Of a stretch of DNA of 64,000 nucleotides, positions 60,657 to 64,000 are shown in pieces (within the stretch, counting starts at the first letter, position 1; the number at the start of each line of letters is the position of its first letter). This DNA comes from Owenia fusiformis (lineage: Eukaryota > Annelida > Polychaeta > Sabellida > Oweniidae). The notes under the pieces are model-generated. The model saw only the letters and a program-made list of their open reading frames with translations. It ran no database searches and had not been told where the DNA came from. The stretch is from contig CAIIXF020000006.1 of the NCBI GenBank assembly GCA_903813345.2, forward strand, positions 36,306,436 to 36,370,435. The letters are read 5' to 3'. Both the position numbers and the translations under genes were made by a program.

Positions 60657-62106
60657 CTGTAAAAAATAAGAACACAGTTTTTAAAATCACTGGACAGGAA
60701 TGAGACCATATTTAGCTAAAAAGGAAGTGGAGACAAGGTAACGCTGGATGGAAATTCTGAATAAGAAGCTTTTCCAAAATGCAAAATGGGATAAACTTTA
60801 TGTGGCTACTTATCTACTGGCATCAAATGGCCTCAAACATTCTTATCCATTATTCATCAATTCTGCTATTTTATCATTTTTATCTATTTTTTTCACTTGA
60901 AGCCAATGTCAAAATATTACATAGCAAGTTTTAGACATACACAGAGGGAAATGAATTATAAAATTTTCTCAATTTGAGGTAAGTTTAAAAAATGCCCTTT
61001 TGACCTTTCTGACCTTCATTATGTTGCCATGGTGACAGATATTGACAGAAATATATTGGACCTCCTCATTACATGTTCATATATATCAGTGTATATTGAC
61101 AATAAAAATTCTGAACCAGTCTAAAGAGTGTGTTATTGGAAGTGCCAGATGCCAAACTCCCAAAATTGAATGCTGACTGCCACCAAACAATATGTCACCA
61201 CTTGTGGTAGTGACATAAAAATGGAATATTACACTTGCCTGCTCTGGTCAATAAGTCTAATCAACCAAATGAACAATCTAACTAGACAATCACGTTGGGC
61301 CCATTTCAACACTTCTAAGAGCATAATACTTCAAAATGTCTTAAAACCTTTCATAAGGGCGTTAAAAGTCAGAAGTCATTAGGATAATCAATTATATAAA
61401 AGTACAAATGTTTCGCAATTGATCCCGGGACAAAGTCGAGGTGACAACGTATGACCCTTAAATCTTGAGAAAAAGGGACCTAAATTTAAGGTCAACAATA
61501 CATGCAAACAACAAAAGGTGAAAATCTATTAGTACCAATCACACACATGTGGAGAGAGTGTGATTTGAAACGTTGTTGCAATCCATCATTTTTGACATAA
61601 TTTAGGAGGAACAGTTTCACAGTGAGTTGATCTGTACATAATTAATACATTCAACTTCTTCTTAATGTCAAGCAGTAGCTCTTACGGATCATGTAAATTA
61701 AATTGTTAAAATATCAACATGCTAGAACATTGTCACATTCTTATTTGATACATCGTTTTGTAGTCAGTTAAGTGCAGTTTGGTGTACCATATTTAAGTAC
61801 CAAAAATTTGAAAACAAGAAAAACGTAGTAATTCTAAAGTAGCACTTAGAAAATATAGGTTACATGCCCTTGCATGAGAGACCCACCCATCTGAGCAATT
61901 TATATTGTTTAAGTAGAACTTATTTAATAATACATTCTTACGTCAACCATGAACTTATTAATTTTCATTTGGTAACAAATATAGGTGTCACAACGACACA
62001 AAATCAACCCAAACCTCGTGTTGGAAGGCTCGGGTCGGGTCACAAACAACTACTTACCAATTTCAAACAAACAACTACTTACCAATTTCAAGTCGGGTCA
62101 GCACCA
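60657..62106. other. Presumed intron of the vWA gene, no exon recognised
   Basis: I found no further exon with a signal peptide or vWA motif. A short direct repeat (ACAACTACTTACCAATTTCA) occurs twice at about 62045-62090. Confidence 0.4.
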
Positions 62107-62947
62107 CCCTATGCAGACAGAGCCTGTGGGAAATATTGGGTGCGGAGCAAATGAGCGGAGGGTGCGGAGCTAACGGTTATTTTTGAATTTAAATTTGGGA
62201 TATTTCTGAAACTAAGCCGTTTTGGGACTTCAAATATACCAAGATATGTGTATTTGACACCAAATATCAATACAATTGTGAAAATAGTAGCGCAATTCAT
62301 TCTATAGTGACGCAGTGTGCCTTAAACCTTTCCCAGACCTATATATTTTGAAATTATCCTTTTAATACTGAGTCCCCAGCATTCATAAAAAATGGTGTTC
62401 AAGGTGGACTATCTATACAAATTATTTTTGCATCTTGGAAGCCAGGCAGTATCTGTGATTTTATAAAAATTCGGAAATTTTTTCAGATATGAGCCCCCTC
62501 TAAATATTGGGTGCGGAGCAGCTCCATAAACGTAGCTCCGCACCCAATATTTAGAGGGGCTCATATCTGAAGAACATTTCCGAATTTTTATAAAATCACA
62601 GATACTGCCTGGCTTCCAAGATGCAAAAATAATTTGCATGGGTAGTGTATCTTGAACACCATTTTTTATGAATGCTGGGGACGCAGTATTAAAAGGATAG
62701 TCTCAAAATATATAGGTCTGGGAAATGTTTAAGGCACACTGCGTCGCTATAAAATGAATTGCACTACTATTTTCACAATTTTATTGATATTTGGTGTCAA
62801 ATACACATATCTTTGTATATTTGAAGTCCCAAAACGGCTTAGTTTCAGAAATATCCCAATTTTAAATTCAAAAATGACCGTTAGCTCCGCACCCTCCGCT
62901 CATTTGCGCCGCACCCAATATTTCCCACAGGCTCTGTCTGCATAGGG
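62107..62947. mobile_element. 841-bp palindromic foldback element
   Basis: Starts CCCTATGCAGACAGAGCC and ends with the inverse. The two halves (about 410 bp each) are near-perfect inverted copies meeting around 62520-62540, where GGGTGCGGAGC and GCTCCGCACCC flank a short loop. Further GGTGCGGAGC motifs lie near both outer ends. No coding capacity. Confidence 0.9.
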
Positions 62948-64000
62948 TGAGTACACTCAGGAATATCGTAAATCGTAAAATGCTTGATATTCCCGGCAAA
63001 AATGTCAAACATCTAGCTGGGCTATTTCTTGTATACATATAAATTATGAATGGAAAATAATTTACAGTTTTTCCCGAATGATTCAATGATAAGTTTCTAT
63101 CATTTTTCTTAAATCAAGGCATAATATGCAGTAATGCAGGCTTAATGAGTCTCATAATGAGCTATTTGTGGTTTGACAATAAAGTCAGATTCATTTTCCA
63201 TTTGTTTTGCCCCAACCCTAAATTACCTCATGTTCTGCACACTTTTTTGCCCGATCCAACCTGACTCATGACACCTCTAGTAACAAATAGGACAACAACA
63301 GAAGACTCTTATCTGACCCTTTTGTACTACTAAATACTGAGCTTGAATTCTATTGTCATTTCTAAAATATAATTTATGTGGTTGTCCCATCCCTCTGAGA
63401 TCTTAATCGGTTTATTTATGGCAACTTAAACTCTTATGAAGTCTGCAATCACTCTTAAAAACAATTTGTGAGTACAAAACTAAGCATTTCAATTATGAAA
63501 AAACCTACTTCAAAATCATAAAAATCAAAAAGTTGTCATATTATCAAAATATATGTGCTTGTTTATAAAAACAATCAATTTCAATCACTTATATATGACT
63601 ATTAATCAATAAATATGTTTACAATTGGTGCGGTTTTAGAAAAAAATATTTTCTGAATAAATCTTGAAAAGTCAAGATGACTTTTTAGTGTGACGTACGT
63701 ATGTAAAATCTATAAACATTTTTTCAAAATTGTCAGTTTTATGGTCACTTGATCTCTTGATTCAATTGTTAACTTCTTTCGATTCTCCTTGTTGCTAGGC
63801 AGTTTGTTTGCCCATTCTTACATCACAGATTTTGTAACCAATTAGAGATCGCACTTAAACATGATCATACTTCAAATAATGTACTTCTTATAAGCTTGCA
63901 TTTTTGAGAAATATAAATCAAAACAATTCAGAACAATTGATTATATAAGTAAATTTGACCTCATTACAACTGTTTGATACAAAATCCTTGACAAAGAACA
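62948..64000. other. Stretch with no recognised gene
   Basis: AT-rich sequence to the window end; I see no exon, RNA gene or clear repeat. Confidence 0.4.

Noticed and set aside
60460-60669. + strand frame opposite the vWA exon
   Set aside because: Antisense shadow of a conserved vWA exon.

Overview
This is about 64 kb of AT-rich, intron-bearing animal nuclear DNA. The protein families present (GT23 fucosyltransferases, galactose-3-O-sulfotransferase, intronless DEG/ENaC channel, vWA plus chitin-binding protein) and the dense load of terminal-inverted-repeat elements suggest a marine invertebrate, probably an ambulacrarian (hemichordate or echinoderm). The phylum is an inference. There are no bacterial features.

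Layout. 1-4.2 kb: last two exons of a possible DDAH-like gene. 4.2-9.6 kb: tandem and dispersed repeats. 9.7-19.2 kb: a cluster of FUT8-like (GT23) type II membrane fucosyltransferase genes: two intact single-exon copies on +, one internally deleted fragment, and one inverted copy on - broken by a single missing base. 21.5-25.4 kb: RPS18 on -, complete in six exons. 25.5-32.7 kb: nested transposons, including a 1.5 kb element with perfect 49-bp terminal inverted repeats and a 5-bp target duplication, a mariner-like element, and a hAT element with a perfect 8-bp target duplication. 32.8-48.6 kb: VPS52 on +, 17 coding exons and 701 codons, with an intronless DEG/ENaC channel gene inside intron 11 on the opposite strand. 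51-52.2 kb: a galactose-3-O-sulfotransferase family gene. 53.3 kb: a probable tRNA-derived SINE. 54.4-55.2 kb: a 24-bp minisatellite. 56.1-60.7 kb: the 3' part of a vWA plus three chitin-binding type 2 domain gene on -. 62.1-62.9 kb: a long palindromic foldback element.

Two observations stand out. First, RPS18 and VPS52 are adjacent and head to head, as they are in the human extended MHC class II region; this looks like very old microsynteny surviving a 7-kb transposon invasion of the shared intergenic space. Second, minisatellites in this window repeatedly sit on gene-processing signals. A 57-bp array duplicates the end of VPS52 exon 14 together with its splice donor, in frame. A roughly 100-bp array duplicates a splice acceptor plus the start of an exon in the vWA gene. 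The start of VPS52 exon 13 exists as two decoy copies upstream of the real one. Other arrays abut acceptors, a donor and a polyadenylation region. These arrays could generate or disturb isoforms and can be tested with RNA data.

The genes do not form an obvious pathway, although the fucosyltransferase-like and sulfotransferase-like proteins would both be Golgi enzymes modifying glycans, and VPS52 (GARP/EARP tether) serves retrograde traffic to the trans-Golgi.
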